Positions 18,494-27,648 of a DNA stretch of 64,000 nt are shown here, piece by piece. The DNA comes from Bacillaceae bacterium OF18-1A. GTDB lineage: Bacteria > Bacillota > Bacilli > Bacillales > Bacillaceae_G. The first letter of the stretch is position 1; each line of letters opens with the position of its first letter. The translations under genes and the position numbers were made by a program. Location of the stretch: positions 17,388-81,387 of the forward strand of contig JAQEWB010000011.1 of assembly GCA_027694045.1 (NCBI GenBank). The letters run 5' to 3'. Under the pieces are notes generated by a model. It worked only from the letters and a program-made list of their open reading frames with translations. It made no database searches and was not told the origin of the DNA.

Positions 18494-18847
18494 TTAGCAC
18501 TCTTCCGGCTTACCAGCATTCGACGCTGTACGGAAAGATGATCCACAACCGCATGATGCGATTGCATTTGGATTGTCGATTGTAAATCCTCCGCCAAGCA
18601 TAGATTGTTTATAATCAATTTTTACTCCTTTAACAATTGGAGCACTTTCTGTATCGATAACAAATTCGACACCGAAAAATTCAAGAACTGTGTCGTCTTC
18701 TTTTGGTTCTACTTCAAATCCTAAGCCATAAGAAAGACCACTACATCCGCCGCCATGTACAGCAAGGCGCACGTACTTCTCTCCATCTTCAGCATCTTTT
18801 AGCATATCTTTAATTTGAAAAGCTGCTTGTTCTGTTACTTCAATCAT
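18494..18847 (-). CDS. HesB/IscA-type Fe-S carrier (ErpA/YutM-like)
   Basis: A 117-residue A-type iron-sulfur carrier that passes clusters to apoproteins. The three conserved cysteines are present: GGGCSGLSYG at about residue 33 and CGCG near the C terminus. The strand MIEVTEQAAFQIKDML opens the fold. The ATG at 18847 is used because AAAGGATG lies a suitable distance upstream. It lies 41 bases after dapF on the same strand, probably co-transcribed; it corresponds to B. subtilis yutM. It complements the SUF operon at 50-55 kb. Confidence 0.9.
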   Translation of the reverse strand: MIEVTEQAAFQIKDMLKDAEDGEKYVRLAVHGGGCSGLSYGLGFEVEPKEDDTVLEFFGVEFVIDTESAPIVKGVKIDYKQSMLGGGFTIDNPNAIASCGCGSSFRTASNAGKPEEC

Positions 18848-18888
18848 GAAATACACCATCCTTTCTGTTCTCATTCTATTATACATCT

Positions 18889-19755
18889 TTACGCTTCTAT
18901 CTTGTACTCATACACTCCGCGGCAAATTACTTCTGCTGGTCCTTTCATTAACACATTTCCTTCGTCTGTCCATGCAATCATTAAATCGCCACCAGCTAAA
19001 TGAACAGTAATTTCCTTACCACGTTCCATCTTTCCGTTTAAAATAGAAGCTACAACTGCAGCACATGCTCCTGTTCCGCAAGCTTGTGTTACACCGGATC
19101 CTCTTTCCCACACGCGGAAGTTCATCTCTTCCTCATTCAAAATCTCGATAAATTCAACATTTACTCGTTCTGGGAACATTTCATGCGTTTCAAGAACTGG
19201 TCCAAGTGTTGTAAGAGGTGCCTGTTCTACATCGTCTACAAAAATAACCGCATGCGGATTTCCCATTGAAACAGCTGTAAATGCATAACGGTGATTATTG
19301 TATAAGAAGTTCTCACGAATAAATGGCGTTTCACCTTCGCCAAGCATCGGGATTTCTGCACGTGTTAAACGCGGTGCCCCCATATCAATTTTTGCTAATG
19401 TCACTACCCCATCTTCTACCGTTACTTCTGCCGTCACAATGCCAGCTAACGTTTCAATTGTGAAAACTGTTTCTTCTACTAGTTTATGCTCATACGCATA
19501 TTTCGCTACGCAGCGTAAACCGTTACCACAGCTCTTTCCTTCTGAGCCATCATTATTAAACATGCGCATTTTCACCGGCGCTACATCAGATGGGCAAATT
19601 AATATCATTCCATCCGCACCAATACCAGTATGAATATTTGAAACCTTTTCCGCCACAAGAGCTAAATCCTCTTCAGGAATTTGTTCTTCAAACATATTTA
19701 CATATATATAACTATTGCCAAGGCCATGCATTTTTGTAAAAGAAAATTGGCTCAT
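18889..19755 (-). CDS. dapF: Diaminopimelate epimerase
   Basis: A 288-residue DapF converting LL- to meso-diaminopimelate for lysine and peptidoglycan. The two catalytic cysteines lie in [12 protein letters not shown] (about 72) and [11 protein letters not shown] (about 225); [14 protein letters not shown] and [11 protein letters not shown] are other signatures. Full length. GGAG precedes the ATG. It is followed by the ErpA-type gene. Confidence 0.96.
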   Translation of the reverse strand: MSQFSFTKMHGLGNSYIYVNMFEEQIPEEDLALVAEKVSNIHTGIGADGMILICPSDVAPVKMRMFNNDGSEGKSCGNGLRCVAKYAYEHKLVEETVFTIETLAGIVTAEVTVEDGVVTLAKIDMGAPRLTRAEIPMLGEGETPFIRENFLYNNHRYAFTAVSMGNPHAVIFVDDVEQAPLTTLGPVLETHEMFPERVNVEFIEILNEEEMNFRVWERGSGVTQACGTGACAAVVASILNGKMERGKEITVHLAGGDLMIAWTDEGNVLMKGPAEVICRGVYEYKIEA

Positions 19756-19887
19756 TTGTATTCACTCCAAAAATAATTTGTTATTTCAAGTATAAAATGC
19801 ATGCTTTTAGAACACAATATGAATGTCCCCCGTTTCTCATATTTGACAACGTTTGGCGATGAGCCATTCTTACACAAATTGTGTAGG

Positions 19888-19918
19888 AAAAAAAGCCCTT
19901 CTAAAAGGGCCTTTTTTT
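19888..19918. terminator. Bidirectional hairpin between dapF promoter region and yuzB
   Basis: AAAAAAAGCCCTT pairs with AAGGGCCTTTTTTT around a 4-base loop. It lies downstream of yuzB on the minus strand. Confidence 0.8.
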
Positions 19919-19959
19919 ATTTATATTCAGTATTAGCCAAATAACATTTTATATAATGA

Positions 19960-19986
19960 AAAAGATGTTGCTTATTCGCAACACCT
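19960..19986 (-). terminator. Hairpin at the end of yuzB
   Basis: On the minus strand AGGTGTTGC pairs with GCAACATCTT around GAATA and runs into T's; it touches the yuzB stop. Confidence 0.65.
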
Positions 19987-20225
19987 TAAAACATTGGATT
20001 TTCATCCAAGTACTCATATACATTATTAACAAGTTCTTCTACTGTCGCTCCTTGTACAACTTCACCATTCACAAGAGCAAATGGTCCTTCAAAACAAATG
20101 CCACAATATCCTAAACAACCATACTCCATTACATCTAGATTCGGATCTTTTTCTAATTTCTCTAAAGCTGCCTGTGATCCACTCGCAAGGTTACCTACAC
20201 AAAATTCAATTAATGGTTTAATCAA
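19986..20225 (-). CDS. yuzB: YuzB-family (UPF0349) protein
   Basis: A 79-residue protein of the YuzB/DUF1450 family. Conserved features are the opening [12 protein letters not shown] and the cysteine-rich centre [22 protein letters not shown], which resembles a thin ferredoxin/thioredoxin-like fold. Function unknown. Translation starts at a TTG (20225) a few bases after GGGGGGAG. It is divergent from yutJ, as in related genomes. Confidence 0.88.
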
Positions 20226-20571
20226 AATTCTCCCCCCTGTACTACAAAAAAATTACCTTCTGACTTTATATAAGAAGAAAACTAAGCTGTTTCTTGTTGT
20301 TTTCGTTACACATTCTAAACTATTTAGTTACTTCATTACTTCACTTCAAAGTAGATCATTGTTTCTATATAACATGCTAATAATGAAATAGTAACTAAAA
20401 AGGAAAAACAGTTTACTTTACTTTTCTTCTTAATTGTACAACAGAGTATTCATTCATGCATTGTTATTTGTTCACAAATTCGATATAATTTGATTGAGTA
20501 AAGTCAAAATATTTTATTAATATAAAATTTTATGATTAGGGGATATTTCAACAGAAAAGGGGTAATCCATC
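20226..20571. other. yuzB/yutJ divergent intergenic region
   Basis: About 345 AT-rich bases. No open frame with a ribosome binding site and no clear palindrome; it should hold the two divergent promoters, which I cannot place with confidence. Confidence 0.4.
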
Positions 20572-21642
20572 ATGAAACACCTCGTAATACTAGGTGGTGG
20601 CTACGGTGGAATGAGAATTCTACAACGGCTACTTCCAAGCAACCAACTTCCAGATGATGTACAAGTGACATTAATCGACAAAGTACCATATCATTGCTTC
20701 AAAACTGAATATTATGCACTAGTAGCGGGTACAATTTCAGAAACACATATTCGTATACCGTTTCCTGAGCATCCACGTCTCAACATTCAATACGGCACAA
20801 TAACAAATATTGACCTTGAAGAAAAAGCTGTTCATCTTGATGGTGGCGAAGCGATCCAATACGATGATTTAATTATCGGACTTGGCTGTGAAGATAAGTA
20901 TCATAACGTTCCGGGGGCGAAAGAATATACACATAGCCTTCAATCGATTGAACAAACACGTAAGACATATGAACAATTAAATAGCTTAGAACCAAATGCA
21001 ACAGTAGCTGTCGTCGGTGCCGGCTTAAGTGGCGTTGAAGTAGCGAGCGAACTTCGTGAAAGTCGTTCTGATTTAAAAATCTATTTATTTGATAGAAAAG
21101 ATAGAATTCTATACCCATACCCAGAGAAATTAAGTAGATACGTAGAGGAATGGTTCGTAAAACATAAGGTTGATATTATACGTAACTCTAACATTACAAA
21201 AGTAGAACCAAATATTGTGTACAATCACGATGAACCGCTTGAATGCGATGCAATTGTCTGGACAGCTGGTATTCAAGCAAATGAAGTTGTTCGAAATCTT
21301 CCAGTTGAACAAGATAGTAGTGGTCGGGTTGTTTTAACAAAATATCACAATATTCCAAATAACGAGCACGTTTATGTTGTAGGGGATTGTGCAGCTCTTC
21401 CACACGCACCATCTGCTCAACTTGCTGAAGGTCAAGGAGAACAAATTGTCCAAATATTATTAAAACGTTGGAACAATGAGACTCTTCCTGATGAACTACC
21501 TGTTATTAAATTAAAAGGTGTTCTCGGCTCTCTTGGCAAGAAGCACGGCTTCGGTCTACTAGCAAATCAACCGTTAATGGGACGTGTACCGAGACTATTA
21601 AAATCAGGTCTTCTTTGGATGTACAAATATCATAAAGGTTAA
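20572..21642 (+). CDS. yutJ: NADH dehydrogenase-like flavoprotein YutJ
   Basis: A 356-residue pyridine nucleotide-disulfide oxidoreductase family protein related to type II NADH dehydrogenases. FAD motif KHLVILGGGYGGMRIL, NAD motif VAVVGAGLSGVEVASEL (about 145) and the late FAD motif VYVVGDCAALP (about 268) are intact. It is shorter than the Ndh at 9.7 kb and lacks its long C-terminal membrane anchor, though a hydrophobic stretch SGLLWMYKYHKG ends it. AAAGGGG precedes the ATG. Physiological electron acceptor unknown. Confidence 0.87.
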   Translation: MKHLVILGGGYGGMRILQRLLPSNQLPDDVQVTLIDKVPYHCFKTEYYALVAGTISETHIRIPFPEHPRLNIQYGTITNIDLEEKAVHLDGGEAIQYDDLIIGLGCEDKYHNVPGAKEYTHSLQSIEQTRKTYEQLNSLEPNATVAVVGAGLSGVEVASELRESRSDLKIYLFDRKDRILYPYPEKLSRYVEEWFVKHKVDIIRNSNITKVEPNIVYNHDEPLECDAIVWTAGIQANEVVRNLPVEQDSSGRVVLTKYHNIPNNEHVYVVGDCAALPHAPSAQLAEGQGEQIVQILLKRWNNETLPDELPVIKLKGVLGSLGKKHGFGLLANQPLMGRVPRLLKSGLLWMYKYHKG

Positions 21643-21648
21643 TATTTT

Positions 21649-21679
21649 AAAGGCTGTCTACTATGTAGGTAGCCTCTTT
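21649..21679 (+). terminator. Terminator after yutJ
   Basis: AGGCTGTCTAC pairs with GTAGGTAGCCT (one mismatch) around TAT, followed by CTTTG. Confidence 0.65.
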
Positions 21680-21806
21680 GCATCCACAAAAAATAATTAT
21701 CAGATATATTTTTCTCAACATGAACCATGCTTTATTTTTCATTTCCATATTAAAAACTATCGATGAAAAGTGTATGCTATTTGTAAGTCGTTGTATGATT
21801 TCTCAT

Positions 21807-21835
21807 AAGACCGAATTCATTCGGTCTTATTTTTT
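21807..21835 (+). terminator. Terminator-like hairpin in the spo0E-like leader
   Basis: AAGACCGAAT pairs perfectly with ATTCGGTCTT around TC and is followed by ATTTTTT. It ends only about 20 bases before the ribosome binding site of the Spo0E-like gene, leaving no room for a normal promoter in between. Confidence 0.75.
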
Positions 21836-21875
21836 GTGTTGTAAATACTTTTGTAGGAGGTATTACATTTCCCTT

Positions 21876-22049
21876 ATGAACGTAACGAAACTAAACGATC
21901 GAATAGAAGCGAAGAAGAAAGAATTGATCTATCTCGTTGAAATGCACGGATTCACTCATGATAAAGTAATCTCCTTCAGCCAAGAATTAGATTGTTTACT
22001 TAACTTATTAGTAAAGCTTAAAGCTAAAACAAAACGCTGTTCTTTATAA
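21876..22049 (+). CDS. Spo0E-like aspartyl-phosphate phosphatase
   Basis: A 57-residue protein of the Spo0E family, which dephosphorylates Spo0A-P and delays sporulation. It has the expected two-helix hairpin and the signature SQELDCLL (residues 35-42), preceded by KKKELIYLVEMHGFTHDKVI. The ATG at 21876 lies 15 bases after GGAGG, an unusually long gap; no other usual start exists between. B. anthracis carries two characterised Spo0E-like phosphatases of this size. A terminator-like hairpin precedes it. Confidence 0.85.
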   Translation: MNVTKLNDRIEAKKKELIYLVEMHGFTHDKVISFSQELDCLLNLLVKLKAKTKRCSL

Positions 22050-22113
22050 CCTTATTTTTCTATTTCTCTCTCTTTTTTGATACGATATAAAAAGAATCAG
22101 AAAGGAGCCATCT

Positions 22114-22773
22114 ATGTTTATATTAAAAGACGTTACATATAAAGATATACTACACATTCCTTATTTACAGATTCAAAACGAAAAAATCACTTGTATAATC
22201 GGTGAGAGCGGGAGCGGAAAAAGCACATTGCTCCGTATGTTAAATGATCTACAATCTCCAACATCCGGGACAATCGAATATAATGGAAAGCTAATTTCTG
22301 ATTATCCCCCTATTCAATTACGACGTGACGTAGTCATGCTTGGGCAAACCCCGCCTATTTTCGATGGAACAGTTAAAGACAATCTATTAATGGGACTTCG
22401 TCTTTCTGAAAAGCCATTTCCAAATGATGATATTTTGCAAAGCGCATTAAAGGTTGTTAGCTTAGAAAAAAATTTAGAAGATAACGCCGATTCATTATCA
22501 GGTGGAGAAAAACAACGCCTTGCTTTTGCACGTATTGTGCTCATGGATCCACCTGTTTATTTATTAGATGAACCAACTTCGGCGCTAGATAGCGATACAG
22601 AACGACGCGTTATGAAGCAATTCACGCTACTCGCCAGAGAAAAGAAGAAAACAGTTATCTTCATCACGCATTCGCAACAACTTCCAGAAGAAATCGCAGA
22701 CGATATTATTGAAATTAGTAAAACAAACGGTGCTACTAGAAAGGAAGTGCTCTCCGTTGAAGGGCGTTATTGA
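22114..22773 (+). CDS. fetA: ABC transporter ATPase, FetA/YbbL type
   Basis: A 219-residue ATPase of a two-gene ABC system. Walker A GESGSGKSTLLRML, Q-loop MLGQTPPIF, signature LSGGEKQRLAFARI, Walker B VYLLDEPTSALD and H-loop FITHS are complete. Together with the next gene it matches FetAB of E. coli (YbbLM), described as an iron exporter; metal specificity here is inferred. GAAAGGAG precedes the ATG. The end overlaps the start of the permease by 17 bases. Confidence 0.85.
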   Translation: MFILKDVTYKDILHIPYLQIQNEKITCIIGESGSGKSTLLRMLNDLQSPTSGTIEYNGKLISDYPPIQLRRDVVMLGQTPPIFDGTVKDNLLMGLRLSEKPFPNDDILQSALKVVSLEKNLEDNADSLSGGEKQRLAFARIVLMDPPVYLLDEPTSALDSDTERRVMKQFTLLAREKKKTVIFITHSQQLPEEIADDIIEISKTNGATRKEVLSVEGRY

Positions 22774-23554
22774 ACTCCAAATTTGGCAACTTGCCGCTGC
22801 ATATATTTTCATTCTTATATTAATCGGACTTGTAAAATTAAAAGGAATACCTCGCGAAAAACAAATTGCGCTCGCAACATTCCGTATGACCATTCAGCTC
22901 GTACTTGTTGCCTATGTCCTTACATACGTATTTGAAAACAGTAACCCATTTTATACAATTGCTCTCATTACTTCTATTACTACATTTGCAATTTTTAATA
23001 TTTATAAACGAGTTAACATTCCAATGTCTAAAGAATTAAAACGAGTAGCAGCCCTATCCATGGTTGCCGGATCAATCGGGCCATTGCTACTATTTATCTT
23101 TGTCATTATCGGTCACGATCCTTGGTATGCACCGCAATATATCGTTCCGATTACGGGAATGCTAGTCGGTAACGCAATGACTGGTGTCTCACTTGGTGCA
23201 AATACATTCTTAAACAATATGAAATCACAGCGAGGTCAAATTGAAGGTGCGCTAATGCTCGGTGCAACGCCGAAAGAAGCAACTGCTCCGCTCATTCGAG
23301 ATGCTTTTGACTCTGCGATTTTACCAACGATTAACTCTATGGTTGGAATGGGGATTATAAGCTTACCAGGGATGATGACAGGTCAAATATTAGCCGGTGT
23401 CTCACCATTTACAGCTATCCAATATCAAATCGCCATCATACTCGGTATTTCAGGAAGCACCGCTTTCGCTGTCATCATCTTCTTACAGCTTGGATATAAA
23501 ACATTCTTTAATAAGCGGTGTCAGTTGAAGGAGATTGACTATGGCGGACGGTGA
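22757..23554 (+). CDS. fetB: ABC transporter permease, FetB/YbbM type
   Basis: A 265-residue UPF0014 membrane protein with about seven hydrophobic segments. Family features are FRMTIQLVLVAYVLTYVFE, GMLVGNAMTGVSLGANTF, and the MLGATPKEATAPLIRDAFDSAILPTIN coupling loop with SLPGMMTGQILAG. The start is a TTG at 22757, 9 bases after AGGAAG; no ATG is suitably placed. The last residues (CQLKEIDYGGR) run into a repeat-rich intergenic area and may be a recent extension of the usual C terminus. Confidence 0.85.
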   Translation: MKGVIELQIWQLAAAYIFILILIGLVKLKGIPREKQIALATFRMTIQLVLVAYVLTYVFENSNPFYTIALITSITTFAIFNIYKRVNIPMSKELKRVAALSMVAGSIGPLLLFIFVIIGHDPWYAPQYIVPITGMLVGNAMTGVSLGANTFLNNMKSQRGQIEGALMLGATPKEATAPLIRDAFDSAILPTINSMVGMGIISLPGMMTGQILAGVSPFTAIQYQIAIILGISGSTAFAVIIFLQLGYKTFFNKRCQLKEIDYGGR

Positions 23555-23598
23555 TCCGGCTTTTTGCTCGGTAAATGATGCACCTTTCTCGGTGAGTG

Positions 23599-23716
23599 AA
23601 ATTATATCGGCGATTTTTTGAATATATCGACTGTAACTCAAATTATATCGGCGATTTTTGAAATATATCGATCGTAACTTAAATTATATCGGCGATTCGA
23701 CAAGGAATATCGACTT
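23599..23716 (+). repeat. Three 41-bp tandem repeats (AAATTATATCGGCGATT family)
   Basis: AAATTATATCGGCGATT begins at 23599, 23640 and 23681, each followed after ~10 bases by an ATATCGA segment, giving a 41-bp period. The same motif recurs once at 34972-35003 and once inverted at 50004-50033, so it is a dispersed family. Confidence 0.85.
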
Positions 23717-23737
23717 ACCGACAAAAAATGACATAAT

Positions 23738-23767
23738 AAAAAGAGGAGGCTAGTCGCCTCCTCTTTT
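23738..23767. terminator. Terminator after the PhnA-like gene
   Basis: AGAGGAGGC pairs with GCCTCCTCT, flanked by A and T runs, and ends just before the minus-strand gene. Confidence 0.9.
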
Positions 23768-23770
23768 TAC

Positions 23771-24112
23771 TTACGCCTTCTTAACGAATTGTGATTTTAA
23801 CTTCATAGCTCCGAAACCGTCGATTTTGCAATCAATATCGTGATCACCATCAACTAGGCGGATACTCTTTACTTTCGTACCGATCTTCACAACTGAAGAA
23901 GTTCCTTTTACTTTTAAATCTTTAATGACAGTAACAGCATCGCCGTCTTGCAGAACGTTTCCGTTCGCATCTTTTACAACTTTTGCACCATCATTATTTT
24001 CAGCTTCCGCTTCTTGGCCCCACTCGTGAGCACATTCTGGACATACGAAAAGAACGCCATCCTCATACGTATATTCTGAATTACATTTTGGACAATTTGG
24101 TAAAGTAGCCAT
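23771..24112 (-). CDS. PhnA/YjdM-family zinc-ribbon protein
   Basis: A 113-residue protein annotated in relatives as alkylphosphonate utilisation protein PhnA (YjdM). An N-terminal zinc ribbon [21 protein letters not shown] is followed by an acidic linker and the KOW-like C-terminal domain ([61 protein letters not shown]). The phosphonate link is historical; its true role is unclear. GGAGG lies 10 bases before the ATG at 24112. Confidence 0.88.
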   Translation of the reverse strand: MATLPNCPKCNSEYTYEDGVLFVCPECAHEWGQEAEAENNDGAKVVKDANGNVLQDGDAVTVIKDLKVKGTSSVVKIGTKVKSIRLVDGDHDIDCKIDGFGAMKLKSQFVKKA

Positions 24113-24296
24113 AAATTCATTTCCTCCGTTCATTATTTATACGTAAAAATCAAAATTGATGTTTACATCTCGATAAATAAAATTTGTACAGCATTTCTTT
24201 ATAGTGCCATAGTCTCACGTTATTGACAAGTCTACCTCTAATTCTCATTTTTTATTGTATTTTACAAATTTTCAATTCGTATGGTGTTTCCAAGTA

Positions 24297-24330
24297 AAAA
24301 AGAAGAACCTTCACAAGATTCTTCTTTTCA
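24297..24330 (-). terminator. Terminator after the DUF2628-like gene
   Basis: AAAAGAAGAA and TTCTTCTTTT pair around a short loop, with T's following on the minus strand. Confidence 0.75.
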
Positions 24331-24347
24331 AAATAAACGGTTTTCCT

Positions 24348-25124
24348 CTAGAAAAACCACATATTTTCGTCAATGTACATTTGATATTCTTCTAATTCTT
24401 CTTCATCTAACTTTTTATTATTTACATACACTTCTTGCCATTCGAAATAATCATCAGTTAAATATACGGCGAACTTAATTTTCACATCTTTCTTTTCTTC
24501 ATGATCATAACCAGTAAACTCTACTACGTCATAATCTTTTTCTTTTTTGACATACTTCCAATTTGGTTTATCTGTAATAGACTCTAAAACCTCTCCTTCA
24601 AGACTTAAGCGAACAACATTTTTAATATTCGGTTCAGTTGGTACATAAGCTAAACCAAAACTAGCACCAGCGAACAATACAAATACTATTACCTGCAAAC
24701 CAATCATAAGCCCGATATGAGCGCCGCCTTTTGATTGTAAATAATACTCTTTCTTATAATCAGGCACATCTTCTACTTTATGTAAAATGCGTGTAACATG
24801 CTTATAATATAAACGGTTTCCTTGCCATCCGGTAAATACCATCGTTCCAGCGTATATCATAAAATCTATCCACATTGGTATATCAACAAAAGTAGCTATA
24901 ATTAAAGTAGGTATCGTCAGTACTGTAAATAAAATAAATAACTTATACATTTTACGATACGCTAACCAAAAGTGTGGGAAGAAAAAGGCTACCCAATTCC
25001 ATGTATTTTCTTGCTCGGGATTTTTCACTTGCCCCCATTTAAAATCGTAATACGCTGTATTCTTTCTCACAGCTTTATGTAATTCTTGCTGCGAAATTGT
25101 TTCTTGTAAAATCGCTTCCTTCAC
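24348..25124 (-). CDS. DUF2628-like membrane protein
   Basis: A ~258-residue protein with a cytoplasmic N terminus, a WNWVAFFFPHFWLAYRKMYK motif typical of DUF2628, two adjacent membrane segments (about 60-80 and 86-105) and a third (about 140-160), then a ~95-residue soluble domain rich in acidic residues. Function unknown. The start is ambiguous: AGAAGG lies 9 bases before a GTG at 25124 but only 0-3 bases before ATGs at 25133 and 25130. Confidence 0.75.
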   Translation of the reverse strand: MKEAILQETISQQELHKAVRKNTAYYDFKWGQVKNPEQENTWNWVAFFFPHFWLAYRKMYKLFILFTVLTIPTLIIATFVDIPMWIDFMIYAGTMVFTGWQGNRLYYKHVTRILHKVEDVPDYKKEYYLQSKGGAHIGLMIGLQVIVFVLFAGASFGLAYVPTEPNIKNVVRLSLEGEVLESITDKPNWKYVKKEKDYDVVEFTGYDHEEKKDVKIKFAVYLTDDYFEWQEVYVNNKKLDEEELEEYQMYIDENMWFF

Positions 25125-25325
25125 GTACATCATCCTTCTCTTATTTCTATATAATTTTATTGTATATATACAAAATAAAAGAATCTAACAAAAAATAGTT
25201 ATATTTCATAAAATTGAACAGAAATCGAATATATTCCGACAATTAACTTTCTCTTATTCCATTTTACTTTTAAATATATTAGAATACTTATGTATCATAC
25301 CTTTAATACACTAAGTTAAGTATTA

Positions 25326-25388
25326 TATATATTCATTAAAAAGAATGCACCAAAATCATTTTTATACACCCTTTTTAATGAATATATA
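25326..25388 (-). terminator. Long inverted repeat downstream of the beta-propeller gene
   Basis: TATATATTCATTAAAAAG at 25326-25343 and its exact complement at 25371-25388 form an 18-bp stem around a 27-base loop. It lies 20 bases after the minus-strand gene and may act as an RNA-stabilising hairpin or weak terminator; it lacks a T run. Confidence 0.55.
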
Positions 25389-25407
25389 ACTAACCCTAAA
25401 TCTCTAC

Positions 25408-27066
25408 TTAGCTTTCTACTATTTCAAACATATTTCCGCTTGTGCAACTAATGAATAATCCATCATTAACTTCCTTAATTGATGCAATAAAATCTATTTC
25501 AACAACATTTTTAGGCAGTTTTATTATATTTTTCACTTCGCCACATTCAGCATCAAGTATTATCAATTCTAAATTTGAAGTAGCAATGTAAACTTCTCCC
25601 CCTCTACATAAAAGAATCTCTGCAATGTTATGTAAAGCAGTATGGTTCCAAATTACTTTGCCCGTTTGAATATGAACACCATAAATTCGGCCTTCACCTA
25701 AGGACAATACCATCATCTCTCCGATAAGAAACGGAGGCAATTTAATTTCAGAAGGTACATTTACTTCATATAACTTTTGACCGTGCTTATGATCATAACA
25801 TTGTATTTGTGTGCTTACACCTTCGTATCTATACTCCGTTCTTGTTAATACTATTTTTGATTCTTTTAATACAATGTAAGAGTATTCTACTTCATCAAGA
25901 GCTTTTTCAAAGATTAAGTTATGCTCTTCTTTTCCATATTCCCACTTTTGTAGTAAATCTGCTGCTACACATATAAAATGTTCATTGTCTAAAGCAACTG
26001 GATCATTCGGATAACAACCTTCAATCACTTGTTTCCATCGTATAGAGGCGTCTAATAATCGAATGACAATTGCAGCGTTACTATATGCATCAACTTCCCC
26101 ATATTCATCACAAGAATTTCCTGTTAACACATAGTAATCTGAGTCAAAATGACACTGCACCTTTTCTCCCCCGACTAGGACGTTCTTTTCCCATACTTTC
26201 ACTCCACTTTCAAGATCTAATAAAACATTGTATCCTTCTTGTGTAATAACTAGTAAACGTGGTAACTCTTCCCTCGTAGTTTTTATATCTTGTATAATAT
26301 GCCCTTCTATTTCTAAATCCCATAGAAGCTCTCCAGAACTTGATGAAATAGCGTACAATTTCGCAATACTTTCTCCAAATCTATTCGCATGCCAAATAAT
26401 TGCGACTCCATTCACAGTTACACAAGTACAATCATCTACTAGCGGAACATGACACTTCCAAATCTCTTCTTTCGTTTCACCACTGATTTTACGAATTTCA
26501 TGGTTATTTTCCTCCACATAAAAGATACTCTTCTCATCATGAGATAATACCGGAGCAAATATCGATTCAACCCCTCTCGCTTTTAAATACCTCCAATTTA
26601 ATTCATACTTACCATTTGTAGAATGATAAGTTCGATACATAATTGATTCATTTCCATTTATAAGTTCGAGAACAAATGGCTCAATTTCTAAAATTCTATG
26701 ATACGCATCTTTTATTCGAAAAGAATCCACTCCACTTACATAAATAAACTCTATCTCCTTTTTAAGAAACGAAAACATTACTCTTAAAAATTGTTCGCTA
26801 TCAACACTAGCTAACTTCTTTCCTCTCTCATTAATAATGAGACATTCCCCATCTTTCTTCTTAAATTCCACCTTTTTTTCATATTCATCTAAAAAGACTG
26901 TAGCATCATTATATTTAAAAATCTCAATCCAAGCGTCAAACAACTGACAAATCGGTCCTATGATGTCTGTTTTTTCTTGAAACACAATACTCTCATCTAT
27001 ACGAAGTACTATTTCTCCCATATTTTCTACCGGCAGTTTATTTAGTGCGATTTGAAATTTTTTCAT
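25408..27066 (-). CDS. PQQ-like beta-propeller protein, cytoplasmic
   Basis: A 552-residue protein without signal peptide. From about residue 150 it has repeated blades of the PQQ/YVTN type: LYAISSSSGELLWDLEIEG, LLDLESGVKVWEKNV, GVHIQTGKVIWNH, IILDAECGEVKNII, each with the Gly-x-x-x-W pattern. The N-terminal 150 residues form a separate unknown domain. The ATG at 27066 follows GGGAGG. It starts 18 bases after the end of the SUKH-like gene upstream, so the two are probably one operon. It is presumably a protein-binding scaffold. Confidence 0.75.
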   Translation of the reverse strand: MKKFQIALNKLPVENMGEIVLRIDESIVFQEKTDIIGPICQLFDAWIEIFKYNDATVFLDEYEKKVEFKKKDGECLIINERGKKLASVDSEQFLRVMFSFLKKEIEFIYVSGVDSFRIKDAYHRILEIEPFVLELINGNESIMYRTYHSTNGKYELNWRYLKARGVESIFAPVLSHDEKSIFYVEENNHEIRKISGETKEEIWKCHVPLVDDCTCVTVNGVAIIWHANRFGESIAKLYAISSSSGELLWDLEIEGHIIQDIKTTREELPRLLVITQEGYNVLLDLESGVKVWEKNVLVGGEKVQCHFDSDYYVLTGNSCDEYGEVDAYSNAAIVIRLLDASIRWKQVIEGCYPNDPVALDNEHFICVAADLLQKWEYGKEEHNLIFEKALDEVEYSYIVLKESKIVLTRTEYRYEGVSTQIQCYDHKHGQKLYEVNVPSEIKLPPFLIGEMMVLSLGEGRIYGVHIQTGKVIWNHTALHNIAEILLCRGGEVYIATSNLELIILDAECGEVKNIIKLPKNVVEIDFIASIKEVNDGLFISCTSGNMFEIVES

Positions 27067-27083
27067 TATTTCCTCCCTCTTTA

Positions 27084-27458
27084 TCATTTTGAAATACTCT
27101 TTAATTTCTCAATCAAATCTTCTATACATTCCACTATACATTCTGGCTCCCATTGTCCTTCAGCGTGCATAGCCGTATAAACTGGACAATTTTCATCATT
27201 ACTATCTACAAATATTGGATCACCAAGATACGAATCTATTCCAATTACAATCCAGCCTTCTTTCCAATCACCTTCTGCACTCCCGATTAAACTTTGCCCT
27301 TCCTCATCTAAACTATAACCAAATTGTCCTTCTTCTATTTCGTCACTATTAAATAATTCTATTGTCATTGGTTCAGATTCATACTCTAACTCAATTTCAT
27401 TATCCTCAGCACAATCTACATACGCTAAAAGTTGTTTAACTTTATGATTGTTAATCAT
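27084..27458 (-). CDS. SUKH-like (SMI1/KNR4-type) small acidic protein
   Basis: A 124-residue very acidic protein. The segment EGWIVIGIDSYLGDPIFVDSND followed by YTAMHAEGQWEPECI resembles the C-terminal half of SUKH (SMI1/KNR4) domains, where a conserved Gly-Asp pair precedes the interaction strand. SUKH proteins are often immunity factors against polymorphic toxins; no toxin gene is adjacent, so this is inference. It is followed by the beta-propeller gene. Confidence 0.6.
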   Translation of the reverse strand: MINNHKVKQLLAYVDCAEDNEIELEYESEPMTIELFNSDEIEEGQFGYSLDEEGQSLIGSAEGDWKEGWIVIGIDSYLGDPIFVDSNDENCPVYTAMHAEGQWEPECIVECIEDLIEKLKSISK

Positions 27459-27648
27459 GATATTTTCTCCATTCTATCCTTATTCTCTTTAAAATCCTTT
27501 TGAAGGTATACCAAGCCTTCTTTAAAATTTACATGGTCAAGGTATTCAAATACACCCATATTTTGTTTCTTTTTCTATTGCTCGTCATGCAAACTAACTA
27601 TAATATATACAGTAAGTTTCTTAAAAGTATTATTTGAGGTGATTCAAT

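Noticed and set aside
23599..23716. CRISPR-like repeats near fetB
   Set aside because: Only three 41-bp direct tandem units with no distinct spacers.
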